A DNA stretch of 56,173 nucleotides from an uncultured Eubacterium sp. (GCA_945910225.1 CAMDYG010000016.1:1-56173), one strand, 5' to 3'. Positions 7,205 to 17,060 are shown, counted from the first letter of the stretch. The notes: generated by a model not told the origin, from the letters alone. Numbers and translations are program-made.

Positions 7205-10200
7205 TTACAAAAAATCGAAAGATGCCTGTTCATAATCCATCCTTACATATTCAAGTTCAGATTCCTTTGTATTGCTGAAATAATCAACAACAACTGTCTG
7301 CTGCCTTGAATCAACAAGCTTCTGTCCAAGTATATAATTAACATCAAATCTTCCGGTAATAGCTGGTGTTGCGCCTCGTGCCGGAACAATAAGCTGGACA
7401 TGGTTCGTTGCAAGCAGTTTGAATATTGGCTCCCATATGTATATATCCTTCGCCGCTCCAAATGGATTATCTATAAAGATAGTTTTTCCTTCAACGCCCT
7501 CATTTCCTGAAGAGTTCATATTAGAAATATAATTAATTATAGCTATAAGGAACTGGATATATATTCCCTGTGACTGACCTGTAGAACCAACAGCCTCCTC
7601 ATATCTTAAGTAACGGCTATGGTCCTTAATCCTCTCTCTCTTGTACAGATTGATTCTTATAGAATTCATATCTGTAACAATAACAGAAAACAGGCGTTTC
7701 CATGACAATCTGTTTCTTATATACTTAAGTCTTTCTGTTGCATCTTTGAAGCTTTCTGCCATAAACACAGTTTCGTCAATATATTCAGACATTTTTTCCT
7801 TATAAAGGTCTTCCTTTATATATGGAATCTGAAGACTTATTATAGCTATCTGTTCTCCATCAAGGTTAATATTAGATAACTGTGGCAGTCTGTCCAGCTC
7901 TGTCTTAATATTACTGCAGGTCTGAATACAACGGTTCTCGAAGTTGTCCTTTATCATCTGCATATCTTCAATTCCCTTTGCAACACGATCTTTTTCCAGC
8001 TGTATAAATGTATTAGTCTCATTTAAAGATTCAATCATGCTTCTGGTCTTTGATACATTCTCAGGAACATTTACCGAAACCCTCACTTCATCAGCAAGTT
8101 CAACCGCATTATATCCATTAAGAAGATCAATCAGTTTTGCCTTATTCTTGTTGAATTCATCAACCTTTTTATATTCAAGCTTTCCTATTGAAGAATACTC
8201 TTTATGTACCGCTTCATATTCCTTAAGGTTAACATTAATATTCTCAACATCTTCCGGTCTGACCGTTTCTGGAATCTGCATGCCTGCATCCGAAACTATT
8301 CTTTCAAGATCCTTCCTGCACACAAGTACATCCTTCAGCGAATCAGACATCTGCTTTCTTGACTTCTCCTGAATCTTAGTGTTATCCTCAAGCTTCTTAA
8401 TGAGTGCTTTATGTTGTTTAATGAATTCATCAGGATCATCACAGGCAAATTCATTAAAGTTTCCATAGCTGTTCTCTATCTGATTAATTCCATGGGCTAT
8501 ACTTCCCTCAAGTCTGTTAAGAAGTGCTTCCTGAGCTTCAAGTTCTTCTCTTACATTTTCGCTTTCCTTCACAAGATTATTAACAGCAGCCTTTCCATTG
8601 CGCAGTTGTGCCGTACCAGCTGCTGTGATTTCTCCTGCCTCATATTTAGCCTTTATATCATTGAATTCATATCCACGATACTCAATTGCCTCCCGGCATT
8701 TGTTCATAGAAGCTGACAAATGATTCATAAGTGCCTGCTTATCTTCAAAATCAGCATTCTTCTGTCCGAGTGCAGTCCTTAATCCGGCAAACCTGCTTTC
8801 AATATCCTCTTTATCAGAGCTGTATGACGCATCATTTATATTAACAGAAATATCAGAATCATAATAAGGCGCATACTGCTCCTCCCAGCCTTTAACAAGC
8901 TCTTCATATGCTTTTCTTGTATTGTCTTCATAGTCACAGGCTGTCTCATATTCCTTATTTAATGACGCACTTTTTTCTTCACATTCATAAACATATTTTC
9001 TGGCATTTTCAGCATCTGCACGCATACTGCCCAGCTTGCTGTACTTAGTATCTATCAAAGATTTCATCTCAATAATCTTTGTCAGATTATCACAAGCTGC
9101 CTCTTTTTCTGACAATTCAGTTCTTACCGCCAGAAGCCTTGCTTCTACCTGATCCTTAACAGCAGTTACAGACTCTGCCTCTTTAACTGCAGCATTAGAC
9201 TGTTCGCTGCACTCTGCAATTCTTGCCCGGATGTCTTCAATGTTTCCGGACACCCCTGCCTTTCCAGCTGATGCCTTATATGTTAATGCAAATGTATAAT
9301 CGTCCCACACAAGTTCCATTCTGTCAAACAATTTCTTCTCCTGGGACTTATGGCTATCCAGTTCCTCCTGTGCGAGCTTAATATCTGTTTCCAGCTTTGC
9401 ATCATCACGGAGAAATGACATATCCTTTAGTGCAAACACAATAAGGTCTTTATTAATCTCCAGCTTTGTGTCAATAAGAACCTGTTCACTGATTACAGGA
9501 TATACAACTGCTCCCCTGCCAAAATTCAAAAGAGTTTCATCAGCTTTAACCCTCTCAAAATCATTTTTTATAATAAAGCCATATTCAACAAAAGGTGTCC
9601 TCTTTAAAACATCTCTCTTCTGTCCCGGATTAAGCTGTCTGAACCACTCATGTCCTTCCACAACATCATCTCCATACTGACCCTCAAGATAAGCCTTAAG
9701 TCTGTCTCTTTCTTCACTTCTGCATACATAAGTTCCTTTTCTGGCATTATCAATAAAATGCTCAAGCTCTGCTATTTCTCTGCTCTCCTGCGCATGTTCG
9801 CCCTGCATTTTTCTGTATGTATCCAGTATAACTGAAAGCATCAGATCATCACTGTCTGCCGCATATATGCTTCGGATTTTCTCCATACGTTCATCTGCGC
9901 CGCTTTCCGTCTGACTGGCCTCCTCAAGCTTTACTGCCTGCTCATTAAGAATTCTGGTAAGCGTCTTATTACCTGACACTGTTTCATTAAGCGATCTCAG
10001 CTGATTCTGTAGTTCTTCGAGCTTTTCAGACAAATGTGTCTCCTCACTCTTCAGTATCTCTTTTGCCCTGAAATTCTCATCATATTGGGCATCTGCATTT
10101 TCTGAAACCAGCGTTCCTGCCTCTGTTAACAATTCATTAAGCTGTATCTGCAACTGACCTATCTCATTTTCAAGATTATCTGACAGACTTCCAAGACTTG

Positions 10201-11641
10201 CAGCCTCTTTATCTGCATTTCTCAGATTACTCTTTGCCTCAAGAAGTCCTGTTTCAAGCTGTCTTACACGATTAACAGCTATATCCAGCTTTTCCTTAAG
10301 CCTTGCTGATTCAGTCTCATAGAACCGCTTGTACTGTGCAGCAAGTATCTTTAATTCAGATGTTATGTCTTCATCTTCTCTTAGCCTGTTATCAATTGCT
10401 ACCTGCAGCCCCTTATATGACTTTTCATATTCTGAATAATCCTTATAATCACCTGCCGACTCCATAAGGGTAAGTTCTCCTCTTGCCCTCGCAATCTCAG
10501 AATTCTTAAGTTCAAGCGCATTCCTTGTATCTCTGACAAGTGCTTCCACTCCCACCATTGAGTTCTTTTCTGACATAACCTCTGCTACGGCTATAGCCTC
10601 TTTTTCTTTTGATAATTCATCATGCATTTTTTTGATGAGTTCATCCTGGTTATTAAGCTCTTTTTCCTTATTGCCACTTTCCCTGATAGCCACTAATAAC
10701 AGATTATACAATTGTTTTTCTATCTCTTCTTTTCTGTTATAAAACTCTTCATATGTCGACAAATATTCCTTAAAACTGTCGATAGCTGCAATCTGGCTGT
10801 CATATGCTCCAAGCTGTGAGTGTTTCTTTGAAAGTTCAACCAGTTTATCCTTAATATCCATGAGAGTCTGAGCCATCATGCCTTCATCATTATCTACAGA
10901 AAGCTTATTGTTGAAAGACTTCTGTATAATCTCTTCTATCAGAAGATCTTCAACCACTTTACGGCTCGTCTTGTAATTAGTCTCAAAATATGTTCTTACA
11001 TGACCTTCTGTCTTGTTAATTCCTCTTACAATTTCCCATGCACTCTCATATATCCCATAATTACTTATAAAACTCTGATAATCGCCTTTTCTGTCGAATA
11101 TCTTAACAATATATTTGTATTCTCCCTTCTCAAGATCACGAAGGTATGCTTTTAACCCGCTATATGTAATACGCTCGCCATCCTTAACCAGCGGAAGATT
11201 TCTTATATCATTGTCTCCAAATTCGCGGTAAAATATACAATAATTAAAATACTCAACACTTGCATTAGATGGTGCTGTTCCCGCATCCTCCTGTGCAGCA
11301 TCTTCTTCTGTTCCCCTGCCTTTTCTTGCACAGAAACCAGTTGTCATAAATCTGAATCCATCCTTCTGATAGCATGAATCCAGTTTCCACTCAACTAATG
11401 AATGAATACATGTATTACCACTTCCCTGTCTGAAAAGCTTCTCAATAGGCTGCTTATCATCAAGTGTACAATTAGGAAGCATATTCTGCATAAGAAGGAG
11501 CATAAGAAGACTCTTGCCTCCACCATTGGCAAGATCATATATAGTATTCTGACAGTTAAAACGCATTACGAAATCATCATACACCTGCGTTCCGAAGTTA
11601 TATTTAACATTATTAACCCTGATTCTGTTAATCTGTGGCAT
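7205..11641 (-). CDS. SMC-like ATPase, JetC/MukB-type condensin subunit
   Basis: This 1478-residue protein has the architecture of an SMC ATPase: a head half at the N terminus, long heptad-rich coiled coils (about 230-620 and 760-1290), and the second head half at the C terminus. Walker A is A-NGGGKS at residues 38-44. The signature region reads STGQSQG from 1353, and Walker B is TIFIDN ending at 1391-1392, so Asn stands where the catalytic Glu is usual. The preceding genes encode a JetA-like kleisin and a small JetB-like protein, so the three should form a MukBEF/Wadjet-type complex that loops DNA. The chosen start at 11641 follows GGAGG by 5 nt; an earlier ATG at 11653 precedes that ribosome binding site. 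It overlaps the jetB-like gene by 14 nt. Wadjet systems need the nuclease JetD, and none is encoded nearby. A housekeeping chromosome-organising role is equally possible. Confidence 0.8.
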   Translation of the reverse strand: MPQINRIRVNNVKYNFGTQVYDDFVMRFNCQNTIYDLANGGGKSLLMLLLMQNMLPNCTLDDKQPIEKLFRQGSGNTCIHSLVEWKLDSCYQKDGFRFMTTGFCARKGRGTEEDAAQEDAGTAPSNASVEYFNYCIFYREFGDNDIRNLPLVKDGERITYSGLKAYLRDLEKGEYKYIVKIFDRKGDYQSFISNYGIYESAWEIVRGINKTEGHVRTYFETNYKTSRKVVEDLLIEEIIQKSFNNKLSVDNDEGMMAQTLMDIKDKLVELSKKHSQLGAYDSQIAAIDSFKEYLSTYEEFYNRKEEIEKQLYNLLLVAIRESGNKEKELNNQDELIKKMHDELSKEKEAIAVAEVMSEKNSMVGVEALVRDTRNALELKNSEIARARGELTLMESAGDYKDYSEYEKSYKGLQVAIDNRLREDEDITSELKILAAQYKRFYETESARLKEKLDIAVNRVRQLETGLLEAKSNLRNADKEAASLGSLSDNLENEIGQLQIQLNELLTEAGTLVSENADAQYDENFRAKEILKSEETHLSEKLEELQNQLRSLNETVSGNKTLTRILNEQAVKLEEASQTESGADERMEKIRSIYAADSDDLMLSVILDTYRKMQGEHAQESREIAELEHFIDNARKGTYVCRSEERDRLKAYLEGQYGDDVVEGHEWFRQLNPGQKRDVLKRTPFVEYGFIIKNDFERVKADETLLNFGRGAVVYPVISEQVLIDTKLEINKDLIVFALKDMSFLRDDAKLETDIKLAQEELDSHKSQEKKLFDRMELVWDDYTFALTYKASAGKAGVSGNIEDIRARIAECSEQSNAAVKEAESVTAVKDQVEARLLAVRTELSEKEAACDNLTKIIEMKSLIDTKYSKLGSMRADAENARKYVYECEEKSASLNKEYETACDYEDNTRKAYEELVKGWEEQYAPYYDSDISVNINDASYSSDKEDIESRFAGLRTALGQKNADFEDKQALMNHLSASMNKCREAIEYRGYEFNDIKAKYEAGEITAAGTAQLRNGKAAVNNLVKESENVREELEAQEALLNRLEGSIAHGINQIENSYGNFNEFACDDPDEFIKQHKALIKKLEDNTKIQEKSRKQMSDSLKDVLVCRKDLERIVSDAGMQIPETVRPEDVENINVNLKEYEAVHKEYSSIGKLEYKKVDEFNKNKAKLIDLLNGYNAVELADEVRVSVNVPENVSKTRSMIESLNETNTFIQLEKDRVAKGIEDMQMIKDNFENRCIQTCSNIKTELDRLPQLSNINLDGEQIAIISLQIPYIKEDLYKEKMSEYIDETVFMAESFKDATERLKYIRNRLSWKRLFSVIVTDMNSIRINLYKRERIKDHSRYLRYEEAVGSTGQSQGIYIQFLIAIINYISNMNSSGNEGVEGKTIFIDNPFGAAKDIYIWEPIFKLLATNHVQLIVPARGATPAITGRFDVNYILGQKLVDSRQQTVVVDYFSNTKESELEYVRMDYEQASFDFL

Positions 11642-12344
11642 TGCTTCCTCCATTCATTAACTCTGCAAAACGTCCTCTGTAATCATCAAAATAGTTCTCA
11701 ATAAGACTTCTGAATCTGTCCGTTGGATAGAATCTTTCCTGACTTTCAATAAGCAGTTCCTGTGAAACGCAAAAATTAAGAACAAGCTTTACCATTCCTG
11801 ACTTTGAATTCCTTGCAGCCCTTGCCCCTGCCTGATCTTCCACAGTTGTTACCGGAAGTTCATCCCATGCTAGTGCTATCTGCTTAAAACTGTTTTCTTC
11901 AATTTCATCAAGTACCAGTCCTGTACTTTTATCCACTATTCCACTTGTTGTCTTATCAACATCTTTGATAATATCTTCAACCTTTATAAACTCAGCATAT
12001 GTTGAACTAAGTGTATCCGAGTAAAATTCAGTTATAATATTATAGATTATAAAATAAGCAAGATATAATTCCTTATTAACTCTTAATCCCATCGCATTTC
12101 TTAATTCTTCATTAGAATAACCAAACACTCTGTTGTTGTCTCCTGCACTTACAAACAGACTATTGTTGTATTCATATATATTAAGATTAAGCTTCTTTAC
12201 AGACATATGAACAATATCATATACCTCTGCATTATTACTGTATTCCTGATAAAGCGACGCATTGGCGCCCTTCTCTGATACATTTTCTCCTGTTATAAGC
12301 TTTGATACAATATCCAGTGCCTTATCTAGATTTCTATTCTCCAT
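11628..12344 (-). CDS. JetB/MukE-like subunit of SMC complex
   Basis: This 238-residue acidic protein is encoded between the kleisin-like and SMC-like genes, the position of JetB or MukE. In those families the subunit is a small winged-helix protein that bridges kleisin and SMC head. The sequence is mainly helical, with a probable winged-helix segment in the last third (QLLIESQERFYPTDRFRSL is consistent with a wing). There is no signal peptide or membrane segment. The start at 12344 follows AAGGA by 5 nt and overlaps the end of the kleisin gene by 11 nt; an earlier start at 12371 lies upstream of this signal. Assignment rests mostly on gene order and size, less on direct sequence recognition. 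Confidence 0.68.
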   Translation of the reverse strand: MENRNLDKALDIVSKLITGENVSEKGANASLYQEYSNNAEVYDIVHMSVKKLNLNIYEYNNSLFVSAGDNNRVFGYSNEELRNAMGLRVNKELYLAYFIIYNIITEFYSDTLSSTYAEFIKVEDIIKDVDKTTSGIVDKSTGLVLDEIEENSFKQIALAWDELPVTTVEDQAGARAARNSKSGMVKLVLNFCVSQELLIESQERFYPTDRFRSLIENYFDDYRGRFAELMNGGSNATD

Positions 12345-13851
12345 GTGATTCCTTTCGTATAAACTGCACATCTGCCATTACGCAGCTGTCCGATAATACA
12401 ACCTTCTTATCGATACCTTTTTTTATTGTAAACTCAAATGAACCCGCATCCTTAAAGCCTTCCTCCAGATATGAATCGAGAAATGTATCTTCTTTTGCAT
12501 GTCCTCCCAGACAATATTCATCTTTCTGGCACAGATTGACAAAAAATGAAAAGAAATCCGCATTTTTCAAAATCTCTGATCCATATGCTTTCTTCATTGC
12601 GTCAGCAAAATCCCCCAACGTAATAATGTCCGATTTTTTCAAACACATCACAAGGTTTCTCATGATAAATATATAATTATCTTTAATTCTCTGCTCTTCA
12701 ACTTCATCCTCAAATACAATATCCTCTGGTCTGTCATTGCTGATAAGTTCCTTTTCCTCATACCTTGGAGGTTTTACCATCAATGCATCATCAATACTTA
12801 TTATGTCAAATGTTTTCCTGATATTAGGTTTTAAAAGAGGACTAAGCATGGTAACCAGAATATCCGCATTATCTTTTTTGATCATATCTGAAAGGGCAGA
12901 GGTAAAATCCATATGACTTCTAAGTCTTCCAAGCTTGGCCCTTCTTACTGCATCATCCGTCATTTTCTGCATTTCTGTACAGTCCTTAAGAAGCTCGCTG
13001 TGTCTGTTCATTGCCTGCTTAAGCTGAGTCTCAAGATTGTATATTTCATTCATTGTCTTATAGTAGCCTTCACCTGTACTTCCTGATGCATTCAACTTTT
13101 CTATGGATTTGGTAATAAGATCCCTGTTCTTTTTAAACAGCTTTTCTTCATCCTCAAACCACTTCATTCCAGTCTTGACAAATTCTTCATAAGCCTCAAT
13201 TCCCGCAAAAACATCACCAGACAGAATTGTCATGACTTCATTCTTCTTTAACTTAAGCCTGTTGACTTCTTCATTAATTCTCTCAACAACCTCTACTCCT
13301 CCACGGAAATTCTGTGAATTGATCATCTTCTCCAGAAGAAGCTGTGAAACACTTATTCTGCTTTCGTCTTTTATTTCCTTGGTATCAAGATAGAATTCAA
13401 TAGCATCCGGACTTATCGAATACCATACTGTATTATCCCTTATAGAACTCTCTATTATCTTCATTCTTGAAACTCTCTTTTTCCTGTCTATAGGATCATA
13501 GTAAGAGAATTCAAAAGGCTTTCCTTCATTCTTAATCTTATCAAATATATAATCAGCAATATCTTTGCTGTCACATTCATCCAACTCAAGTCCGAAATCC
13601 CTCTTAAGTATCAGCCTTAAGAAATCCAGGTATTCCGGATATGTAACGTCTTTTTCTTTAAAATTATTCTCCTCGATAAAAAAACGCAATACTGCCATAA
13701 CAATATAACCCATATCGAGAATGTCATACCTGCCATCTCTGAAATTAGAGAAAGATGTATCTATCAATCTGAAAAAAGGATAATATTTCTTCAGATTAAG
13801 CATTCGTTCTCGGTGATCTGATATAATATCACCTGTCATGTTTTCTGCCAT
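12334..13851 (-). CDS. JetA-family (DUF5716-like) kleisin subunit
   Basis: This 505-residue protein resembles the JetA family (also known as DUF5716), the MukF-like kleisin of Wadjet plasmid-defence complexes. The N-terminal region (about 15-160) looks like a winged-helix dimerisation domain beginning RERMLNLKKYYPFFRLID. A helical middle section (about 190-330) includes coiled-coil stretches. The C terminus is likely a second winged helix. The start at 13851 follows GGGG by 6 nt; an in-frame TTG at 13863 lies before it. The gene begins 29 nt after recR and overlaps the next gene, so it is transcribed with dnaX-ebfC-recR. Family recognition is reasonably good; whether the complex defends against plasmids here is not known. 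Confidence 0.75.
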   Translation of the reverse strand: MAENMTGDIISDHRERMLNLKKYYPFFRLIDTSFSNFRDGRYDILDMGYIVMAVLRFFIEENNFKEKDVTYPEYLDFLRLILKRDFGLELDECDSKDIADYIFDKIKNEGKPFEFSYYDPIDRKKRVSRMKIIESSIRDNTVWYSISPDAIEFYLDTKEIKDESRISVSQLLLEKMINSQNFRGGVEVVERINEEVNRLKLKKNEVMTILSGDVFAGIEAYEEFVKTGMKWFEDEEKLFKKNRDLITKSIEKLNASGSTGEGYYKTMNEIYNLETQLKQAMNRHSELLKDCTEMQKMTDDAVRRAKLGRLRSHMDFTSALSDMIKKDNADILVTMLSPLLKPNIRKTFDIISIDDALMVKPPRYEEKELISNDRPEDIVFEDEVEEQRIKDNYIFIMRNLVMCLKKSDIITLGDFADAMKKAYGSEILKNADFFSFFVNLCQKDEYCLGGHAKEDTFLDSYLEEGFKDAGSFEFTIKKGIDKKVVLSDSCVMADVQFIRKESHGE

Positions 13852-13880
13852 AATATTCCCCAACAGAGCATATTATTTAA

Positions 13881-14477
13881 TTACAGCTCTGTTCTTCCAT
13901 CTAATGCTCTTAATAAAGTAACTTCATCAATATACTCAAGATCTCCACCTACCGGCACACCACTTGCTATCCTTGTAACCTTTATTCCTGTAGGCTTAAT
14001 CATCTTGCTTATATACATTGCAGTTGTTTCACCTTCAAGATTAGAATTGGTAGCAATAATCACTTCATCAATATCTCCCTGAAGTCTTACCATCAGTTCC
14101 TTCAGCTTGATATCTGCCGGACCAATCCCAAGCATAGGACTGATTGCTCCATGAAGTACATGATATACACCTTCATACTTTCCTGTCTTTTCGTATGCTG
14201 CCATGTCTCTTGTCTGTTCCACAACCATAATAGTCTTATGATCTCTTTTCTGATCACGACATATCGGGCAAAGCTCCTCATCTGTAAGTGTAAAACATTC
14301 CTTACAATAGTGAATATGCTGCTTCGCATCAATCATAGTATCTGCCAGACTCTTAACCTCTGACTCTGGCATATTTATAATGTGAAATGCCAGGCGCTGG
14401 GCACTCTTTGCCCCAACCCCTGGTAATCTCGACAATTCTTCAATTAATCTGTTAATATGACCACTGTAGATGTCCAT
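13881..14477 (-). CDS. recR: Recombination protein RecR
   Basis: RecR (198 residues) acts with RecO and RecF to load RecA on gapped DNA. The helix-hairpin-helix SRLPGVGAKSAQR lies at about 16-28. A four-cysteine zinc finger (CKEC and CPIC) falls at about 57-72. The Toprim domain (VVEQTRDMAAYE through VIIATNSNLEGETTAMYI) follows. The start codon overlaps the ebfC stop in a TAATG arrangement, which implies translational coupling. Order and spacing dnaX-ebfC-recR are the classical bacterial arrangement. Confidence 0.97.
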   Translation of the reverse strand: MDIYSGHINRLIEELSRLPGVGAKSAQRLAFHIINMPESEVKSLADTMIDAKQHIHYCKECFTLTDEELCPICRDQKRDHKTIMVVEQTRDMAAYEKTGKYEGVYHVLHGAISPMLGIGPADIKLKELMVRLQGDIDEVIIATNSNLEGETTAMYISKMIKPTGIKVTRIASGVPVGGDLEYIDEVTLLRALDGRTEL

Positions 14478-14827
14478 TAGAATAAGCCTCCGCCTAATCC
14501 TCCAAGTCCACCAGTTATCTTAGCCATCTGTGCCTGTGACTCTTCTTCACATTTTCTTAAAGCTTCATTAGCAGCTGCTACTATTAAGTCCTCAAGCATC
14601 TCTACATCATCTGGATCAACTGCTTCAGGATCAATCTTTACCTTAGACACTTCTCTTTTACCTGTAACAGTTACCTCAACTACTCCACCACCTGCTGTAG
14701 CGCTGAATTCCTTATTCTCAAGTTCTGCCTGCTGTTCCTCCATCTGACGCTGCATTCTCTGTGCCTGCTTCATCAGATTATTCATATTACCAGGCATTCC
14801 TCCTGGAAAACCACCTCTCTTAGCCAT
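14477..14827 (-). CDS. ebfC: YbaB/EbfC nucleoid-associated protein
   Basis: This 116-residue protein belongs to the YbaB/EbfC family of small dimeric DNA-binding proteins that sit between dnaX and recR in most bacteria. It has a glycine-rich start, a long amphipathic helix with the motif [17 protein letters not shown], a beta region ([26 protein letters not shown]) and a second helix. The tail is glycine-rich. It overlaps dnaX and recR by single-base TAATG junctions on both sides, so the three genes are co-translated. Confidence 0.95.
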   Translation of the reverse strand: MAKRGGFPGGMPGNMNNLMKQAQRMQRQMEEQQAELENKEFSATAGGGVVEVTVTGKREVSKVKIDPEAVDPDDVEMLEDLIVAAANEALRKCEEESQAQMAKITGGLGGLGGGLF

Positions 14828-16455
14828 TATATAAGCTCCTCCTTATCATCTACTTCTATATCTATGCCTACGAGTTCCTTAAGATCCACAAACCTGCTGT
14901 GGAAATCTTCATCATCGTTAAGCTTAGTCACTTTAATTGAAACTCTCACACCCGTTCTTTCTTCAATAACATTTTCAATACTGTCCATTACTTCCTGTCT
15001 GCTAAGCGAATTATAGGCACTAATTGATTCTACCATAATTTCAAGACTAATTCCATCTTCTGCTAACGTAACATGTGCAGACTGTAAAAATGTCTGATTA
15101 ATCGGATCGTCTATTGTCGAAACAATATCTCTCCAGCTTGCTGCAATAGCTTTAACATCTTCTGGCACAGCATCATATACACGTTTCTCTGCAGGCTTCT
15201 TTGGCAGCGGCTGCTGCATTGCAGCCTGATTTCCTGTAGTTCCTGCCTCTGCGCTTACTAATCTGCCATTTTTAATATCATCCAGAACTTTCTGTAACTG
15301 TCCTTCAAGCATTGTTACACGGCTTACCACATCCCCTATATCCTGACTGTTATCCATTGCAGGACGCATCAGCTTTATAAATGTTATCTCTGCCTTAACC
15401 CTCTTCTGCGTAGAGAACTTAAGGTCATTAGATAATTCTGACAGCACTCTTATGTAATACATAAGTGTATCTATATCAACATTCTGCGCATCTTTTTTCA
15501 AGTCCTGAAGATTGTCTGCCGAAACTTCTATTACATCTTCAATTCTGTCTACATCCTTAGTAGTCTTTATAAGCAGCAGATTTCTCAGATACCATATAAA
15601 ATCAGTGACAAACTGTGACAGATCTCTTCCCTGCATAATCAGTTCTTCCATAAGTGACATGCACGCTGCAACATCACCTGACATAATTGTGGAAAGCATT
15701 TTACTGAACACTGCTGTATCAACCGCACCTAATACATCAAGCACATTTTCATACTTAAGATCTTTTCCCAGATAGAATGCAAGGCACTGGTCTAACAGGC
15801 TCAATGCATCTCGCATAGAACCATCTGCTGCTTTGGCAACATACTTTATTGCCTTATCCTCTACATTCAGTCCCTCTGCCTTCATAAGTTCTGACAGTCT
15901 GTCGGCAATTGTCTCTATTGTTATCCTGTGAAAGTCATATCTCTGACATCTTGAAAGGATTGTAATAGGAATCTTCGCCACTTCTGTAGTAGCCAGTATA
16001 AATATTACATATGCCGGAGGTTCTTCCAATGTCTTTAACAGTGCATTGAACGCTCCTATAGAAAGCATATGAACCTCATCGATTATATAGACTTTGAATC
16101 TGCCTTCTGTCGGTGAATACTGTACTTCTTCTCTTATCTGTCTTATATTATCAACACCATTGTTAGATGCCGCATCTATTTCTATGACATTCATACTTGT
16201 TCCGGCTGCAATTGCCTTGCATGTCGGACACTCACCACAAGGGTTTCCATTAACGGGATGCTCACAATTAACTGCCTTGGCAAATATCTTTGCAACAGAT
16301 GTCTTACCAGTTCCTCTTGTTCCGCAAAACAGGTATGCATGACCTATCCTGTCTGCATTAATCTGATTTCGCAGAGTAGTTACTATTGTATCCTGTCCTT
16401 TGACATCATTGAAATTGTCTGGACGCCATTTTCTATATAAAGCCTGATATGACAT
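14827..16455 (-). CDS. dnaX: DNA polymerase III subunit tau/gamma
   Basis: This 542-residue clamp-loader ATPase of the replicative polymerase carries Walker [10 protein letters not shown] at about 45-53. A zinc module ([16 protein letters not shown]) spans about 64-79. The Walker B/DExx box reads YIIDEVHML and sensor 1 lies at LATTE, after which come the lid and collar domains. The C-terminal 150 residues are variable, as usual for tau. GGGAGG precedes the ATG by 5 nt. It is the first gene of an operon that continues through ebfC, recR and the three SMC-complex genes. The upstream 200 bp contain two direct repeats and the SRP RNA terminator. Confidence 0.97.
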   Translation of the reverse strand: MSYQALYRKWRPDNFNDVKGQDTIVTTLRNQINADRIGHAYLFCGTRGTGKTSVAKIFAKAVNCEHPVNGNPCGECPTCKAIAAGTSMNVIEIDAASNNGVDNIRQIREEVQYSPTEGRFKVYIIDEVHMLSIGAFNALLKTLEEPPAYVIFILATTEVAKIPITILSRCQRYDFHRITIETIADRLSELMKAEGLNVEDKAIKYVAKAADGSMRDALSLLDQCLAFYLGKDLKYENVLDVLGAVDTAVFSKMLSTIMSGDVAACMSLMEELIMQGRDLSQFVTDFIWYLRNLLLIKTTKDVDRIEDVIEVSADNLQDLKKDAQNVDIDTLMYYIRVLSELSNDLKFSTQKRVKAEITFIKLMRPAMDNSQDIGDVVSRVTMLEGQLQKVLDDIKNGRLVSAEAGTTGNQAAMQQPLPKKPAEKRVYDAVPEDVKAIAASWRDIVSTIDDPINQTFLQSAHVTLAEDGISLEIMVESISAYNSLSRQEVMDSIENVIEERTGVRVSIKVTKLNDDEDFHSRFVDLKELVGIDIEVDDKEELI

Positions 16456-16472
16456 ATTTACCTCCCTCTGCG

Positions 16473-16503
16473 TTGGTTCTTGTTTGCCCTTCTCATTGCT
16501 TAC
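16473..16503. repeat. Direct repeat, copy A (SRP RNA-dnaX spacer)
   Basis: This 31-bp sequence, TTGGTTCTTGTTTGC followed by a variable block and CTCATTGCTTAC, matches copy B at 27 of 31 positions, 162 bp apart. The gap between dnaX and the SRP RNA (16456-16670) holds only these copies and the palindrome CCAAGCTAGCTTGG at 16625-16638. Confidence 0.75.
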
Positions 16504-16634
16504 TTCCTTTTTCGTAAGCCAAGTCTTTCCGTGACTCCGCCACTCCCTAGCCTTGGTAATTCACAACTCTCGGACTTTCGCCCTTTCGTTGTTCATTACG
16601 GGCATTCGTCAAATAACCAAGAATCCAAGCTAGC

Positions 16635-16665
16635 TTGGTTCTTGTTTGCTTGACTCATTGCTTAC
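16635..16665. repeat. Direct repeat, copy B (SRP RNA-dnaX spacer)
   Basis: This is the second copy of the 31-bp repeat. It abuts the 3' end of the SRP RNA and its A/T-rich terminator tract. An A-tract next to CTTAC or CGTAAG also recurs beside copy A, which suggests that the 3' flank of the RNA gene was duplicated. Confidence 0.75.
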
Positions 16666-16670
16666 GAAAA

Positions 16671-16938
16671 AAGCCGTGCATCCGGCTTCGAACTTCTGTC
16701 CACAGACGTTACCGGTGCAGTTAGCTCGATCCAGGCACCCTTTCAACACCCGGAAGGTTCCACTTAATGCTGCTTCATTCCTGACCTGACATGGTTCGTG
16801 GATTTCCGTCGTGAAAGACCCAAATGTCAACACCACTTACACCGGGCTGCTCCATAAACATCAGCCCTCTGCCGAACATCACCCCTGCTATAGCGGATTG
16901 CAGGTTCAAGGTGCCGCTACTACCCCGGCTGCACGGTC
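16671..16938 (-). ncRNA. ffs: Signal recognition particle RNA, large Bacillus type
   Basis: The minus strand carries a roughly 268-nt RNA whose ends pair (5' CCGTGCAGCCGG with 3' CCGGATGCACGG). Near the middle of its 3' half is the conserved domain IV that binds Ffh, seen as GTCAGGTCAGGAATGAAGCA. The 5' portion forms the Alu-type domain found in Firmicutes. The 3' end runs into a T-tract. A consensus sigma-A promoter lies immediately upstream. Location just upstream of dnaX and near tadA is the usual Firmicute arrangement. The exact ends are inferred from the promoter and terminal pairing. Confidence 0.93.
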
Positions 16939-16943
16939 TTTTA

Positions 16944-16973
16944 ATTATACTTGTTATATATACTTGTTGTCAA
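16944..16973 (-). promoter_or_regulatory. Consensus sigma-A promoter of the SRP RNA
   Basis: Perfect TTGACA (16968-16973) and perfect TATAAT (16944-16949) are separated by 18 nt on the minus strand. The predicted start falls at about 16937-16938, matching the paired 5' end of the RNA. It may also feed dnaX by read-through. Confidence 0.9.
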
Positions 16974-17060
16974 GGTACGAACCATCAAATCGCGAGCAGG
17001 TCACATGTCAGAATTTCAATGAATTTCCAGTTTATCTTTAATCACTTCAACGATCTCCTC

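Noticed and set aside
12334-13863. TTG start at 13863 for the kleisin-like gene
   Set aside because: The ATG at 13851 has GGGG at proper distance; the TTG lies before that signal.
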